Under the pieces are notes generated by a model. That model ran no database searches. It saw only the letters and a list, made by a program, of their open reading frames with translations, and was not told where the DNA came from. Source: Alphaproteobacteria bacterium (GTDB taxonomy: Bacteria; Pseudomonadota; Alphaproteobacteria; SMXP01). Taken from it: 64,000 nucleotides of DNA. Positions 25,839 to 35,516 of the stretch are shown one piece after another; within the stretch, counting starts at the first letter, position 1, and every line of letters starts with the position of its first letter. A program made the translations under genes and the position numbers. The stretch covers positions 1-64,000 of the forward strand of contig JANQPV010000011.1 in the NCBI GenBank assembly GCA_028285305.1, written 5' to 3'.

Positions 25839-26561
25839 ATGACTCAGCCAAAATCTGCAATGGTCATGGCCGCCGGCATGGGATCGCGCATGGCGCACCT
25901 GACTGAGCACCGGCCCAAGCCTCTCGTCGAAGTCGCGGGCCGCGCCCTTATTGACTATGCGATTGAACGCTTGGTGGAGGCCGGTGTCGAAAAGATCGTG
26001 ATCAACGTTCATTACAAAGCCGAATTGTTGATCGACCATTTTGCCGATCGGACCGAGGCCGAATTCATTATCTCTGACGAACGGGGCGAGCTGCTTGAAA
26101 CGGGTGGCGGAATCGTAAAGGCGCTGCGTCACTTTGAGGACAAGCCCTTCTTTGTCCATAACAGCGACTCTGTCTGGATTGAAACAGGCGCGCCCAACCT
26201 GACGCGCATGGCCGAAGAATGGGACGACTCTCGCATGGATTGCCTCATGCTCCTTGCACCAACCAACGCGTCGTTGGGGTTTACAGGGAAGGGCGATTTT
26301 CACAAAGCGCCCGACGGGACGCTGGCCCGCAGGGGATCGGACGTGATTGCCGAGTTTGTATGGAATGGCGTACAGATTATTCACCCCAGGCTGTTTGCGC
26401 GGGCGCCTGAAGGGGCCTTTTCCACAAACCTCGTTTGGGATCATGCCATCCAGGAGGGCCGCCTCTTCGGTTCCCGGCTCGAAGGGACTTGGATGCATAT
26501 TGGCGATCCGAAAGCAGTCCAGTCTGCGGAAGACTTCATCGCCGAACGCGGTTACCGGTAA
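25839..26561 (+). CDS. murU: N-acetylmuramate alpha-1-phosphate uridylyltransferase MurU
   Basis: The 240-residue sugar nucleotidyltransferase starts MTQPKSAMVMAAGMGSRM, the G-x-G-x-R/S-M substrate loop of the family, followed by HRPKPLVEVAGRALIDYAIERL and the metal site region FVHNSDSVW. MurU makes UDP-MurNAc from MurNAc-1-phosphate supplied by AmgK, closing the recycling pathway that bypasses MurA and MurB. It is the last gene of the tsaE-amgK-murU unit. In many relatives addB and addA follow; here a Rieske oxygenase gene on the other strand takes that place. Confidence 0.93.
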   Translation: MTQPKSAMVMAAGMGSRMAHLTEHRPKPLVEVAGRALIDYAIERLVEAGVEKIVINVHYKAELLIDHFADRTEAEFIISDERGELLETGGGIVKALRHFEDKPFFVHNSDSVWIETGAPNLTRMAEEWDDSRMDCLMLLAPTNASLGFTGKGDFHKAPDGTLARRGSDVIAEFVWNGVQIIHPRLFARAPEGAFSTNLVWDHAIQEGRLFGSRLEGTWMHIGDPKAVQSAEDFIAERGYR

Positions 26562-26577
26562 GGGAGTCTAAGAGACC

Positions 26578-27642
26578 CTATGTTCGCCATCGAAGCGTGG
26601 CTGGTTCAATCGGGTTTTTAAAGGGCGCCCCATTTTCCGTCGACTCGCGCCAAGCGTCTTTGAGGCGCATATACCACTTTTGCTGAATATCGGCATCGTG
26701 AATAAGCATCATGCGCGGCTCAAATCTCAGAGCCTCATTCTGCAGGCCGATGATCCACTGATCTTGCTGAAGAAAGCGCTTGGCTAGGATTTTGGCAAGT
26801 GGTTTGACGGTGTTCAACCAACCCTGCGTCCAATAGAGAAAATTGTGGACAAGGCAACGGTCTGACGTGGTGGGCGTGACGGTTGTCAGGTTACAGATGT
26901 GGTGTCGGCCAACGCGGATATGCTCCAATCGAACACCTGGTAAATGGAAGCCGATTTCGGTCGTCAGCTCACCCCCGAGGAGCTTATAGATCTGTGAATT
27001 CGATGACGGTTTGTGCCGAACCATCGTAAACCCCATCGTACACGGCTCGAATCGCTTCTCTTTTTCTTTTAGGTTGCCCGGATTGCGCCACCAGGAATTA
27101 CTGTGCACAAATGCGCCGTGAGCGGGGTCAAGCAGCCCAAACACGGCATTGTCCATGTCCGTTTCGAAGACGAGCGGCGTAGCGATATCGGGACCTCGAT
27201 CTCCAATATCTGGGATCCGAAAGGGTTCAGTAAGCGGATCCGAATCGGCGGCCTCATCGCTAGCCATGTAGATCCACAAATTCCCTTGGACTTCGCGAAT
27301 TGGATAGGGCCGTGTACGAATTTTTTCAGTATCAACAGTCTGGCTGGTCACAATCGAGGGAATGTGGGCGCAGACCCCGTCAGGACGAAAGCGCCAGCCG
27401 TGAAAAGGGCAAACAACATTGTCGCCTTCAATGCGCCCCTTCGAAAGCTGTACGCCCCGATGAGGGCACAAATCCTGAAAGGCGAACGCTCGTCCCTGCC
27501 GCGTGCGGCCGATCAGAACGGGCTGGTCCAAGATGACGTGTCCGGATATCTTTCCGGTCTTAAAGTCTTTCGCCGGCCCGGCCAGATACCATAAGTTCTC
27601 CAGATGAGGAGAACCCCCATTCAGTACCGGTGATGTGTCCAT
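26578..27642 (-). CDS. Rieske [2Fe-2S] aromatic-ring oxygenase, alpha-subunit type
   Basis: The 354-residue protein carries the Rieske ligands Cys59-x-His61 and Cys78-x2-His81 in DLCPHRGVQLSKGR and VVCPFHGWRF. The catalytic iron site is visible further on in LLDPAHGAFVHSNSWWR. This layout matches vanillate-demethylase-like and related single-component terminal oxygenases that need an external reductase. The substrate is unknown. It ends 16 bases from murU on the opposite strand and lies 15 bases downstream of the RND permease stop, so it may be the last gene of a unit with the pump. The ferredoxin pair at 22.5-24.1 kb could serve as reductase; this is inference. Confidence 0.9.
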   Translation of the reverse strand: MDTSPVLNGGSPHLENLWYLAGPAKDFKTGKISGHVILDQPVLIGRTRQGRAFAFQDLCPHRGVQLSKGRIEGDNVVCPFHGWRFRPDGVCAHIPSIVTSQTVDTEKIRTRPYPIREVQGNLWIYMASDEAADSDPLTEPFRIPDIGDRGPDIATPLVFETDMDNAVFGLLDPAHGAFVHSNSWWRNPGNLKEKEKRFEPCTMGFTMVRHKPSSNSQIYKLLGGELTTEIGFHLPGVRLEHIRVGRHHICNLTTVTPTTSDRCLVHNFLYWTQGWLNTVKPLAKILAKRFLQQDQWIIGLQNEALRFEPRMMLIHDADIQQKWYMRLKDAWRESTENGAPFKNPIEPATLRWRT

Positions 27643-27657
27643 GCTCTTACCAAATCG

Positions 27658-30600
27658 TTACTCTGCGGGGGCGCCAACCGGAATAGTAGCCGATTCTCCG
27701 CTTGCAGCCCGCGGCTTAGAAAGTAGCAAATAAAAGCTTGGCACTACGTAAAGCGTGAACAGTGTGCCGATACCGAGGCCGGTGGTGATGACGAGACCGA
27801 TTTGGAAGCGGCTGACCGATCCGGGGCCTGTCGCGAGCAAAAGCGGGACCACGGCCATCAACATAGCCACGGTCGTCATAAGGATTGGTCGCAAGCGGAT
27901 AGCGGCCGCTTCTTCAACGGCGGCGCGCTTCTCCAGACCTTGCTCCCGCTGCAGTCTGTTCGCAAAGTCCACGATCAGAATGCCGTTCTTGGCAATCAGA
28001 CCAATCAGTGTGATTAAGCCGACTTGGGTATAAATGTTCAATGTTGCAAAGCCGAGGCTCACGAAGATGAGCGCTCCTGCGATCGACATCGGCACGGAGA
28101 TCAAAATGATCAGTGGGTCTCGCCAGCTCTCAAATTGAGCCGCAAGAACCAAATAGATGATCAAGATCGAGAGAAAGAATGTGAAAACGAGCGCGTTGCC
28201 TTCCTGCTTGAACTGGCGCGAAGCCCCCACATAATCGTAACTGAATTCGCGCGGGAACAGTTCCGCGGCCTTTGTCTCCATGAATTCGAGCGCCTCACCC
28301 AGGCTAGTGCCCGGAAAGGCCACGGCATTGATGGTCACCGCATTAAGCTGTTGAAACTGGGAACGGGCGGACGGCTCGACCACTTTCTCAAAGCGAACGA
28401 TACTTGAAAGAGGCACCAACTCTCCCGAGGCGGTGCGCACATAATAGGAGTCGATCCAATCATAGTTGGAGCGATAGTACCGTGAGACTTGGGGAATGAC
28501 CTCGTACGACCGGCCTTCGAGGCTAAACCGGTTCACATTGTTGCCGCCGAGAAATGTCGCGAGACTCGTGCCGATGTCCCGCATGTCGATGCCCAGATCG
28601 CCAGCGCGGTCGCGGTCAATGACGACATTCGTCCGAGGAAGATTGAATTTCGTCGACTTGGCAATGTAGGCAAATTTTCCGGTTTCTGCGGCATCCGAGA
28701 TAAGTTCATCAGCGAGTTGATCGAGTTGTTGATAAGACTGATCTGTCGTGATCACGAATTGTATGGGCGGGCCGACGGGAGTTCCAGGCAGCGACGGAAA
28801 GCTAAACACGCCGATCTGCAACCCCGGAACTTGATTGAGAACGGACTGCAACACCGGCTGGATCTCGTGCTGACTGCGCTCCCGCTCGACGGCCGGAAAC
28901 ATCCGGAATCCACCAAAGGTGGTGGCTGGTGTGCCGCCACCGCCCACCATGATAAAGCTCTTTTGGTATTCTGGAATGGTCGGAAACAATTCGACCATAC
29001 GGCGCGCGTAGGTCTCCGCATACTCGATGGTCGCGGTCTCCGGCGCCAGCGCTTGGATGTTCAAGACCTCACGGTCCTCCGTTGGCGCCATCTCGGATTT
29101 GCTGGAACTGAAAAGAAACGGGATAGCGATGAGAATGCCCGCAGCGAAAACAAAGTTCGCCGTCTGATGTTCGAGCGCATTGTGCAGGGATCGTTTATAT
29201 CGCTTTGCAAGGCCGTCGAAAATCTTCTCGACACGCGCTTCAAATCCCTTCGGTTCGGCGCTGGATGCCAAAACCTTGCCTGAGAGCATGGGGCTGAGCG
29301 TAAGCGCAACAACTCCGGAGATAAGGACAGCACCTGCCAGTGTGTAAGCGAATTCTGAAAAGAGGACCCCTGCCATGCCGCCCATGAACCCGATCGGGGC
29401 GTATACCGCGAGTAGGGTCGTTGTCATGGAGATGATCGGCATACCAAGTTCGCGGGCCGCATTGCGAGCCGCAAGGAGGGGCGGCTCGCCGTCCAAGATG
29501 TGCCGGTGCACATTTTCTACGACGACAATAGCATCGTCCACAACAAGGCCGATGGCGAGCAGCATCGCCAGCAGCGTCAGCAAATTGATAGAGAAGCCAA
29601 AAATCAGCATAAGGAATGCAGCGCCCACCAGAGACAAAGGCACGGAGACCGCGGGAACGATCGCAGCCTTCCAGGATCCCAAAGCCAAAAAGATAACGAG
29701 CAGCACGATGATCACCGCCTCGCCGATCGTGCGGAAGACCTCATTGATTGACCGCTCGATAAACTCGCTGCCGTCATAGCCGATGAATACGGTCATCGAC
29801 GAGGGAAGCTGACTTTCAATTTCGGGCAAGACTTCGTGAATAGCGCGGGCCACCGTCAGCGGATTGGCACCCGGAGCCGTGTCGATACCCAAAAGGATCG
29901 CAGGCTCGCCGTTGAACCAAGTGACAATGTTCCGGTTGAGGTCCCCCATCTTCACGTCTGCGACGTCGCGCAAACGGACGAGCGCCCCGGCATCGGAGCG
30001 TACGATCAGATTTCGGAAGGCCGCTTCATCGGAGACGGAGGTTGTGGCCGCCAAATTCACGGCGACATAATCGCTTTCCGTTTGTCCGACACCGGCCAAG
30101 AAATTGTTGCCTTCAATGGCCGCGCGCACGTCCGTCGCAGTCACGCCGAGGGCAGCCATACGTTCCGGGTTCAGCCACACCCGCATGGCAAAGGATCGGT
30201 CGCCTCCGTTTGGGGCGGCTTTGGCGACGCCCGGGATGGCCTGGAGTTTTGGAATGACGCTACGGTTCAGATAGTCCGTCATTTGGGTGGAGGACATGGT
30301 GTCACTCTTGAAACTGATATACATGAGTGACCAGCCCATGGCGGTACGCGAGGAGATAACGGGGTCTTCGGCTTCCCTGGGCAAAATACCCCGCTGGCTC
30401 GCGACTTTGGCTTGGATTTCGGAAACCGCCGCATTGGGATCGTAATTCAGCTCCATATGCACGTCGATTTGCGACAAGCCTTGGGTGGAAGACGATGTCA
30501 CATAGTCGATCCCGTCCGCCTCGGCCACGGCGCGCTGAAGCGGCACGGTGATAAAGCTCTGGATGAGATCGCTATCCGCACCCGGATAGAACGTGGTGAT

Positions 30601-30738
30601 TGTAACAACTGTGCTCTTTGTCTCCGGGTACTCGCGCAATTCCATCATACCGATCGAGCGCAATCCGACCAACAAGATCAGTAGACTCACAACGCTGGCG
30701 AGGACCGGACGGTCGACAAATATGTCCGTGAACTTCAT
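27658..30738 (-). CDS. RND (HAE1 family) efflux pump permease
   Basis: This 1026-residue inner-membrane transporter has the RND plan: an N-terminal helix after MKFTDIFVDRPVLA, two large periplasmic loops, and two sets of membrane helices. The proton-relay aspartates are visible in LAIGLVVDDAIVVVENVHRH (fourth helix), and GLIAKNGILIVDFAN marks the matching part of the second half. HAE1 pumps export hydrophobic drugs or metabolites by proton antiport. The adaptor gene overlaps it by four bases upstream. No outer-membrane TolC gene is nearby, so a shared TolC is likely. Confidence 0.95.
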   Translation of the reverse strand: MKFTDIFVDRPVLASVVSLLILLVGLRSIGMMELREYPETKSTVVTITTFYPGADSDLIQSFITVPLQRAVAEADGIDYVTSSSTQGLSQIDVHMELNYDPNAAVSEIQAKVASQRGILPREAEDPVISSRTAMGWSLMYISFKSDTMSSTQMTDYLNRSVIPKLQAIPGVAKAAPNGGDRSFAMRVWLNPERMAALGVTATDVRAAIEGNNFLAGVGQTESDYVAVNLAATTSVSDEAAFRNLIVRSDAGALVRLRDVADVKMGDLNRNIVTWFNGEPAILLGIDTAPGANPLTVARAIHEVLPEIESQLPSSMTVFIGYDGSEFIERSINEVFRTIGEAVIIVLLVIFLALGSWKAAIVPAVSVPLSLVGAAFLMLIFGFSINLLTLLAMLLAIGLVVDDAIVVVENVHRHILDGEPPLLAARNAARELGMPIISMTTTLLAVYAPIGFMGGMAGVLFSEFAYTLAGAVLISGVVALTLSPMLSGKVLASSAEPKGFEARVEKIFDGLAKRYKRSLHNALEHQTANFVFAAGILIAIPFLFSSSKSEMAPTEDREVLNIQALAPETATIEYAETYARRMVELFPTIPEYQKSFIMVGGGGTPATTFGGFRMFPAVERERSQHEIQPVLQSVLNQVPGLQIGVFSFPSLPGTPVGPPIQFVITTDQSYQQLDQLADELISDAAETGKFAYIAKSTKFNLPRTNVVIDRDRAGDLGIDMRDIGTSLATFLGGNNVNRFSLEGRSYEVIPQVSRYYRSNYDWIDSYYVRTASGELVPLSSIVRFEKVVEPSARSQFQQLNAVTINAVAFPGTSLGEALEFMETKAAELFPREFSYDYVGASRQFKQEGNALVFTFFLSILIIYLVLAAQFESWRDPLIILISVPMSIAGALIFVSLGFATLNIYTQVGLITLIGLIAKNGILIVDFANRLQREQGLEKRAAVEEAAAIRLRPILMTTVAMLMAVVPLLLATGPGSVSRFQIGLVITTGLGIGTLFTLYVVPSFYLLLSKPRAASGESATIPVGAPAE

Positions 30739-31835
30739 TGAGCCTCCACGATCTGGGGCAGTTCCACGCTATTGTCGATCTTGATCTTTTGCCCGTTGCG
30801 CAATTTCAGATGGCCCGTATCGACAATCCGTTGCCCTTCCACCAGGCCCGAGACGACTTCGACCCGGCCGTCAATATCCCGGCCTGTCGTGATCGTCATC
30901 CTCAGAACCGTCAGGTCCTCGCCATCGCCCTCGATCACAAACACAGAGTCTCCGTAAGGATTATAAGTTACGGCGGTGCGCGGGATTGTCAGGACGAAGG
31001 GATCTCCTTCAACGTGCACATATACGCGGGCGAACATTCCGGGCCGCAGGCTGAAGTCGGGATTATCAAGGGTTGCCTGCAAACGCACATTTCGGGTCGT
31101 CTCTTCCAGCTTCGGACTGATGGCGGTCACCGTTCCACTGAAGACCCGGTCCGGAAAGGCGGCCACGGAGACTTCGATGGTCTGATCCACCGCAATCTCA
31201 TTTAAGTACCGTTCCGGCAGCATAAAGTTCGTGTAAATCGGGTTCAGGCTTTGCAAGGAAACGATGGGCGTGCCGGGAGACAAGAACTCGCCCAGGTTCA
31301 CTTGGCGAATACCCAACTCGCCCGAAAAGGGCGCCCGGATCGACTTTTTCGCAATGAGAGCAAGTTGCTCCTCGACTTTTGCCTCGAGACGGTCCAGCTC
31401 GCTTTGGGCTTTATCCAATTGCGCTTGAGAGACCGCTTTTGTTTTGGCAAGGCCTTTTGCCCGCTCATAGTCAAGTCGTGCGCTGACAAGTTCGGCATTT
31501 AAGGCGCGCAGCTGCGCCTCTTCGGCTGTGGCATCGAGCTGCACTAAGAGATCGCCAGCACTGACCGAACTTCCCGAAGCAAAGTCCAAGGAGACGACCT
31601 TGCCCGGCGTTTCGGAACTGATCTCCACGCCCTGAATCGCGTGCAAGCCGCCAACGGCGGAGATTTTGGGTTGCCACTCTTCGCGTGTCACTTGCGTTGC
31701 CGCCACAGTGACGGGTGGCGGCTCATAACTCGCGATGAATTGGTCGGTCATATGGGCGACGAAGGCTTGCCAGCCAAAGACGCCCCCGAAAACGACAACC
31801 AAAAAACCGATGACCAAACCAAGGCGCAAACTCAT
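30735..31835 (-). CDS. RND efflux periplasmic adaptor (membrane fusion protein)
   Basis: I use the ATG at 31835 (MSLRLGLVIGFLVVVFGGVFGW), since a GGAG lies six bases before it; two earlier ATGs at 31847 and 31841 are possible. One N-terminal membrane anchor is followed by a barrel-sandwich lipoyl half (GVEISSETPGKVVSLDFASG), a helical hairpin (LDYERAKGLAKTKAVSQAQLDKAQSEL), the second lipoyl half (RAPFSGELGIRQVNLGEFL) and beta-barrel parts. It links the pump at 27658-30738 to an outer-membrane channel. Four-base overlap with the pump gene shows translational coupling. Confidence 0.94.
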   Translation of the reverse strand: MSLRLGLVIGFLVVVFGGVFGWQAFVAHMTDQFIASYEPPPVTVAATQVTREEWQPKISAVGGLHAIQGVEISSETPGKVVSLDFASGSSVSAGDLLVQLDATAEEAQLRALNAELVSARLDYERAKGLAKTKAVSQAQLDKAQSELDRLEAKVEEQLALIAKKSIRAPFSGELGIRQVNLGEFLSPGTPIVSLQSLNPIYTNFMLPERYLNEIAVDQTIEVSVAAFPDRVFSGTVTAISPKLEETTRNVRLQATLDNPDFSLRPGMFARVYVHVEGDPFVLTIPRTAVTYNPYGDSVFVIEGDGEDLTVLRMTITTGRDIDGRVEVVSGLVEGQRIVDTGHLKLRNGQKIKIDNSVELPQIVEAQ

Positions 31836-31900
31836 GCGCATCTCCAAAATTGTGTTTCGTGCTCACTGTAACGCAAACGCAGGATCCAAATAAAGTTAAC

Positions 31901-32530
31901 CTAAGCGCTGGCGCTGGGCCGAGAAGAGACCGCTTCGTGCCATCGCTTGACGTTCGGCATGTCGTCGAGCGGAAGTTTTATCCAGCCGGCAAAATCAGCA
32001 AAAATGAGTCCCGTTATATCGGCCATGGTGAACTCATTCGTCGCGATGAACTCACGCCCTTCCAATCGCTCATTCAGTACAGGAAGGAAAGCGCTGGCAC
32101 GAGCTCGGCCCCGTTCGGCCAGTTCAGGGATTTGCGCATAATTGTTCGGACCGGTCGTCGCCCGATCTACAAAGCCTTTGGCGCTGTTCCGGAATGCCTC
32201 GGCAACGGCGAGCATGCCCTCGGCTTCACAGCGCGCGTTCCATTCCATCACTGCTGCTTTCTCTTGAGGATTTCGTCCCATAAGGGGCGGCTCCGGATAC
32301 ATTTCTTCCAAGTAAACGGACATCGCGAGATTTTCGGTGAGTGTCGTTCCGTCCTCCAGCACAAGGGTAGGCACGGTACAGCGCGGGTTGATCTTTTTGT
32401 AGGCGTCCCCCAATTGCTCCCGATTGCCCAAATCGACCTGTATGTTTTCCACTTCGATCCCCTTCTCCGCCATGAAGATTCGCGTGCGCCGGGGACTGGG
32501 CGCGGGCGTACAATCGTAAAACTTCATCAT
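31901..32530 (-). CDS. Glutathione S-transferase family protein
   Basis: From the ATG at 32530, preceded by GGAGGAGG with seven bases between, the product has 209 residues. The N-terminal thioredoxin-like half reads MMKFYDCTPAPSPRRTRIFM, with cis-Pro in CTVPTLVLEDG and the glutathione-contact LTENLAMSVYL. The helical C-terminal half carries FTMADITGLIFADFAGW, the usual N-capping box. The catalytic residue near the N-terminus would be one of Ser/Pro-Ser-Pro-Arg rather than Tyr. Substrate unknown. It reads on the minus strand upstream of the RND adaptor, with 65 bases between, and may belong to the same detoxification unit. Confidence 0.9.
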   Translation of the reverse strand: MMKFYDCTPAPSPRRTRIFMAEKGIEVENIQVDLGNREQLGDAYKKINPRCTVPTLVLEDGTTLTENLAMSVYLEEMYPEPPLMGRNPQEKAAVMEWNARCEAEGMLAVAEAFRNSAKGFVDRATTGPNNYAQIPELAERGRARASAFLPVLNERLEGREFIATNEFTMADITGLIFADFAGWIKLPLDDMPNVKRWHEAVSSRPSASA

Positions 32531-32773
32531 GGCAATTCCTCCTCCGGGCGCTTTTGCCGCGAACGTAAGCTGGGAAGGTCGGTACGTCCATCCCATGCGA
32601 TACTGGAGCGCGGGCCCAAAACTGCAAGAGTTTGGCGCGTTTTGAACCCAGTTGATCTTTGCATGGGTGGGTTGCGTACGCTAGAAGGATCGACAAAAGA
32701 TCAAAGTGGACTGTTTTTTGTCCATCTGATTAGGTGCCCCAAACCAAAGATCCCCAATCTCCGGAGGAAAAAA

Positions 32774-33802
32774 ATGAGCGAAGTCAACCGTCAATGGATT
32801 CTGAAAGACCGGCCAACCGATTTGGTCGGACCTGAGCATTTTGAATGGAAAGAAGGGGAGGTCCCGGAACCAGGTGACGGAGAGGTGCTCATCCGCACGC
32901 TTTACTTCTCCTTTGATCCGACTCAGCGTGGCTGGCTCCACACGGAGGCGAGTTACGTGCCGCCCGTTCAGATCGGTGAGCCCATGCGGGCCGGCGCTAT
33001 CGGCCAAGTTGTCAAATCCAAGAACCCTGAATTCAGCGAGGGCGACTACATCCAGGGAACTCTAAGCTGGCAAGACTATGTGGTGACGGACGGATCAGGT
33101 CCGTTTCCGCTCCAAAAACTGTCCACAGATTATCCGCTGACATACAATATGAGCGTCTTTGGGCTGACATCTTTAACGGCCTATTTCGGGTTGCTTGAAG
33201 TTGGCGAAATGAAAGAGGGGGACGTGGTCCTCATTTCCGGTGCTGCCGGAGCAACGGGCTCGGCGGCCGGGCAGATAGCCAAGAACAAAGGCGCGAAACA
33301 AATCGTCGGCATCGCGGGCGGTGCTGAGAAGTGCAAGTGGCTCGTTGAAGAGGGGGGATTTGATGCCGCCATTGACTACAAGTCCGACGACATCGCCGCC
33401 AAGATTGCGGAATTGTGCCCTGAAGGCGTAGACGTCTATTTCGACAATGTGGGCGGACCCTCCCTGGATGCGGCGCTTCTCAACTTGGCCATGGGTGCGC
33501 GCGTTGTGGTTTGCGGCGGGATTTCGTCCGGGTACTCAGGCTGGGCCGTCCCCGAGGGTCCAAAGAACTACATGCAGCTCATCTTGAAGGCCGCCAAAAT
33601 GGAAGGCTTCCTTGTGCTGAATTATATGGATAAGCTGCCCCAGGCCATCGCCGACCTGGGTGCATGGCATCAGGCCGGCACGTTCAAGGTTCCTGAGCAC
33701 TTGGTCGAGGGCCTCGAACACGCCCCCGAAACTCTCCAAGGCTTGTTCACGGGCAAGAATATCGGCAAGGCGATCCTGAAAGTCACGGATTCGAACGTTT
33801 AG
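32774..33802 (+). CDS. NADP-dependent medium-chain oxidoreductase, CurA/leukotriene-B4-dehydrogenase type
   Basis: The ATG at 32774 follows GGAGGAAA, giving 342 residues. Marks of the zinc-free MDR family of double-bond reductases are LYFSFDPTQRGWL near residue 45, the NADP loop LISGAAGATGSAAGQIAKNKG, and GVDVYFDNVGGPSLDAALLNL. The family reduces alpha,beta-unsaturated ketones and aldehydes with NADPH. It stands alone on the plus strand, divergent from the GST gene. The frame is open far upstream, but the part before 32774 overlaps the GST gene and is not coding. Confidence 0.9.
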   Translation: MSEVNRQWILKDRPTDLVGPEHFEWKEGEVPEPGDGEVLIRTLYFSFDPTQRGWLHTEASYVPPVQIGEPMRAGAIGQVVKSKNPEFSEGDYIQGTLSWQDYVVTDGSGPFPLQKLSTDYPLTYNMSVFGLTSLTAYFGLLEVGEMKEGDVVLISGAAGATGSAAGQIAKNKGAKQIVGIAGGAEKCKWLVEEGGFDAAIDYKSDDIAAKIAELCPEGVDVYFDNVGGPSLDAALLNLAMGARVVVCGGISSGYSGWAVPEGPKNYMQLILKAAKMEGFLVLNYMDKLPQAIADLGAWHQAGTFKVPEHLVEGLEHAPETLQGLFTGKNIGKAILKVTDSNV

Positions 33803-33957
33803 AGTGCACCCCTCATCCTCGACGCGCAGTCTTCGATTGCGCAGATTGGGGATCCAGTAAACATCGAATTTACTGGGGTCTCTGTGCGGATCATTCGTCC
33901 TGGAACCTCGCCAAGTTTACGCCCGCAAATGGCGGGGGCGGGGAAGACAGACCGTTT

Positions 33958-34830
33958 TTACCCGACCTCAGGCGGGATCTCGTTGATGGCTTCTTCGAGC
34001 TCTGAGAAAGACGGTTGCAAGGGCGTCGGCACATTGCCGCGGCCGACTTCGACCGAGATTTGCGCGGCGTTCCCGTGGAGATGAGAGACCAGCACATCGC
34101 GAATAATATGATAAAACAACGCTTCTTCCGAATACACCTGGCCCAGACGGGCAGCGATCGGCCCGACAAAACCATAGGCCAAAAACACGCCCAAAAACGT
34201 TCCAACCAATGCGCCGCCGATCATTTTACCGAGCACCGCCGGTGGCTCAGTAATCGCACCCATGGTTTTGATAATACCTAAAACCGCCGCAACAATCCCA
34301 AGAGCCGGAAGGCCATCGGCCATTGTCTGGATGGCGTGGGCTGGGTGCTCCACCTCATGGTGGTGTTTTTCCAGCTGTTTCTCCATGGCGTCTTCGACTT
34401 GATGGGGATCTTCGAAATTCATCGTCATCATGCGCAACGTGTCGCAAATGAAATGCATGCAGAAATGGTCTTTTTGGAGCTTCGGGTAGCGCGTAAAGAT
34501 AGCGCTCTCAGAGGGATTCTCGATATGCGATTCGAGCGCGATCACGCCCTTCGTCTTCATTGTCTTGGTCAACAAGTACATTAGGCACAACAGATCCCGG
34601 TAGTCTTGCCCCTTCCACTTTGGGCCGGAGACAAACTTACCAATGTCTTTGAGGGTGTGGATGATCCCGTGGGAACTATTGCCGATCAGAAACGCGCCGA
34701 CCGCCGCACCGCCAATCATCATCATTTCAAAGGGAAGAGCCTGCAGAATCACATCGAAATGGCCGCCCGCCAGCATAAAGCCGCCGAAAACCATTCCCAT
34801 CACTACAAATATTCCGCCAATCTGGAACAT
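33958..34830 (-). CDS. motA: Flagellar motor stator protein MotA
   Basis: The 290-residue protein has four membrane helices: two at the N-terminus (IGGIFVVMGMVFGGFMLAGG, MMMIGGAAVGAFLIG), a cytoplasmic loop with charged residues near EDPHQVEDAMEKQLEKHHHEVEHPAHAIQTMADGLPALG, and two at the C-terminal side (GIVAAVLGIIKTMG, GGALVGTFLGVFLAYGFV). The P-A-L-G-I-V-A-A-V-L-G run is the strongest MotA mark and includes the essential Pro. MotA conducts protons with MotB. No motB or other flagellar gene is adjacent, so this is an orphan location. A GGTTAACC palindrome lies just upstream of the start at 34838-34845. Confidence 0.95.
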   Translation of the reverse strand: MFQIGGIFVVMGMVFGGFMLAGGHFDVILQALPFEMMMIGGAAVGAFLIGNSSHGIIHTLKDIGKFVSGPKWKGQDYRDLLCLMYLLTKTMKTKGVIALESHIENPSESAIFTRYPKLQKDHFCMHFICDTLRMMTMNFEDPHQVEDAMEKQLEKHHHEVEHPAHAIQTMADGLPALGIVAAVLGIIKTMGAITEPPAVLGKMIGGALVGTFLGVFLAYGFVGPIAARLGQVYSEEALFYHIIRDVLVSHLHGNAAQISVEVGRGNVPTPLQPSFSELEEAINEIPPEVG

Positions 34831-35054
34831 GATCTGCGGTTAACCCATACTCAACCAACGAACCAAAACTCAGGCACTTTTGGGCGGAATTCGGCCTTCA
34901 AGTGCAGACAGCATCATCGACGGGAATGCTTAAGGTTAAGTGAAAACCACAAATTCGCCGATTTTTTGCCTGACTTATTTGACAACACGGACCTTGTAAC
35001 TAAGGTCGGTCACGTTCTGCCCGGGGAATACAGAGGATAATTTGGAGGGAACCT

Positions 35055-35468
35055 ATGAAAAAACTTTTGATTGCCACCGTTTCGACCATCGCACTTAGCG
35101 GAGCCGCTCTTGCTGAAGAAGAAGCAGCTGTCACCATGACGCTTGAAGGCGCCAAAGCGGCTTTAACGGAAATTCCAGCCGTAAATAACTGCACTGCGCC
35201 CGCTGGCGAGATGCCGACGGATGTACCGGCCGGTGCAACCTCCACTGAGGAACAGATGATGGAATATATCGGCCGGTTTAAAGCCTATGACGCCGAGGCC
35301 GGTGAGTACATGACGTGTCTTGATAATGTGAAGGTGAATTTAGGCGATGGCGCCACTCCGACTCAGTTGCAAGCCATCACAATGGTGCAGAATTCCGTTT
35401 CTCCGGAAGAAATTGGCGCCAAACTGAACGAAGAGATCCAAGCGTTCAACGCAGCCAATCCAGGCTAG
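35055..35468 (+). CDS. Small secreted protein, function unknown
   Basis: The 137-residue product has a clear Sec signal peptide (MKKLLIATVSTIALSGAALA, cleavage after ALA) and a GGAGGG ribosome site. The mature part is acidic with two cysteines (VNNCTAPAGEMP and MTCLDNVKVN) that may form a disulfide, and helical segments such as EEQMMEYIGRFKAYDAEAGEY. No family is recognised. It is followed by a hairpin at 35491-35516, so it appears to be a single-gene unit in the periplasm. Confidence 0.75.
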   Translation: MKKLLIATVSTIALSGAALAEEEAAVTMTLEGAKAALTEIPAVNNCTAPAGEMPTDVPAGATSTEEQMMEYIGRFKAYDAEAGEYMTCLDNVKVNLGDGATPTQLQAITMVQNSVSPEEIGAKLNEEIQAFNAANPG

Positions 35469-35490
35469 TCACTCCGAAGTTTGTTTTATG

Positions 35491-35516
35491 AATGGCGCGC
35501 CGACGGCGCGCCATTT
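35491..35516 (+). terminator. Terminator-like hairpin after the secreted-protein gene
   Basis: An 11-base perfect stem (AATGGCGCGCC and its complement) with a GAC loop lies 23 bases beyond the stop codon and is followed by only a short T run (TT). It probably stops transcription from the secreted-protein gene. Confidence 0.65.

Noticed and set aside
31850..32773. Upstream extension of the NADP oxidoreductase frame
   Set aside because: It runs antisense through the GST gene and has Arg/His-rich random content.
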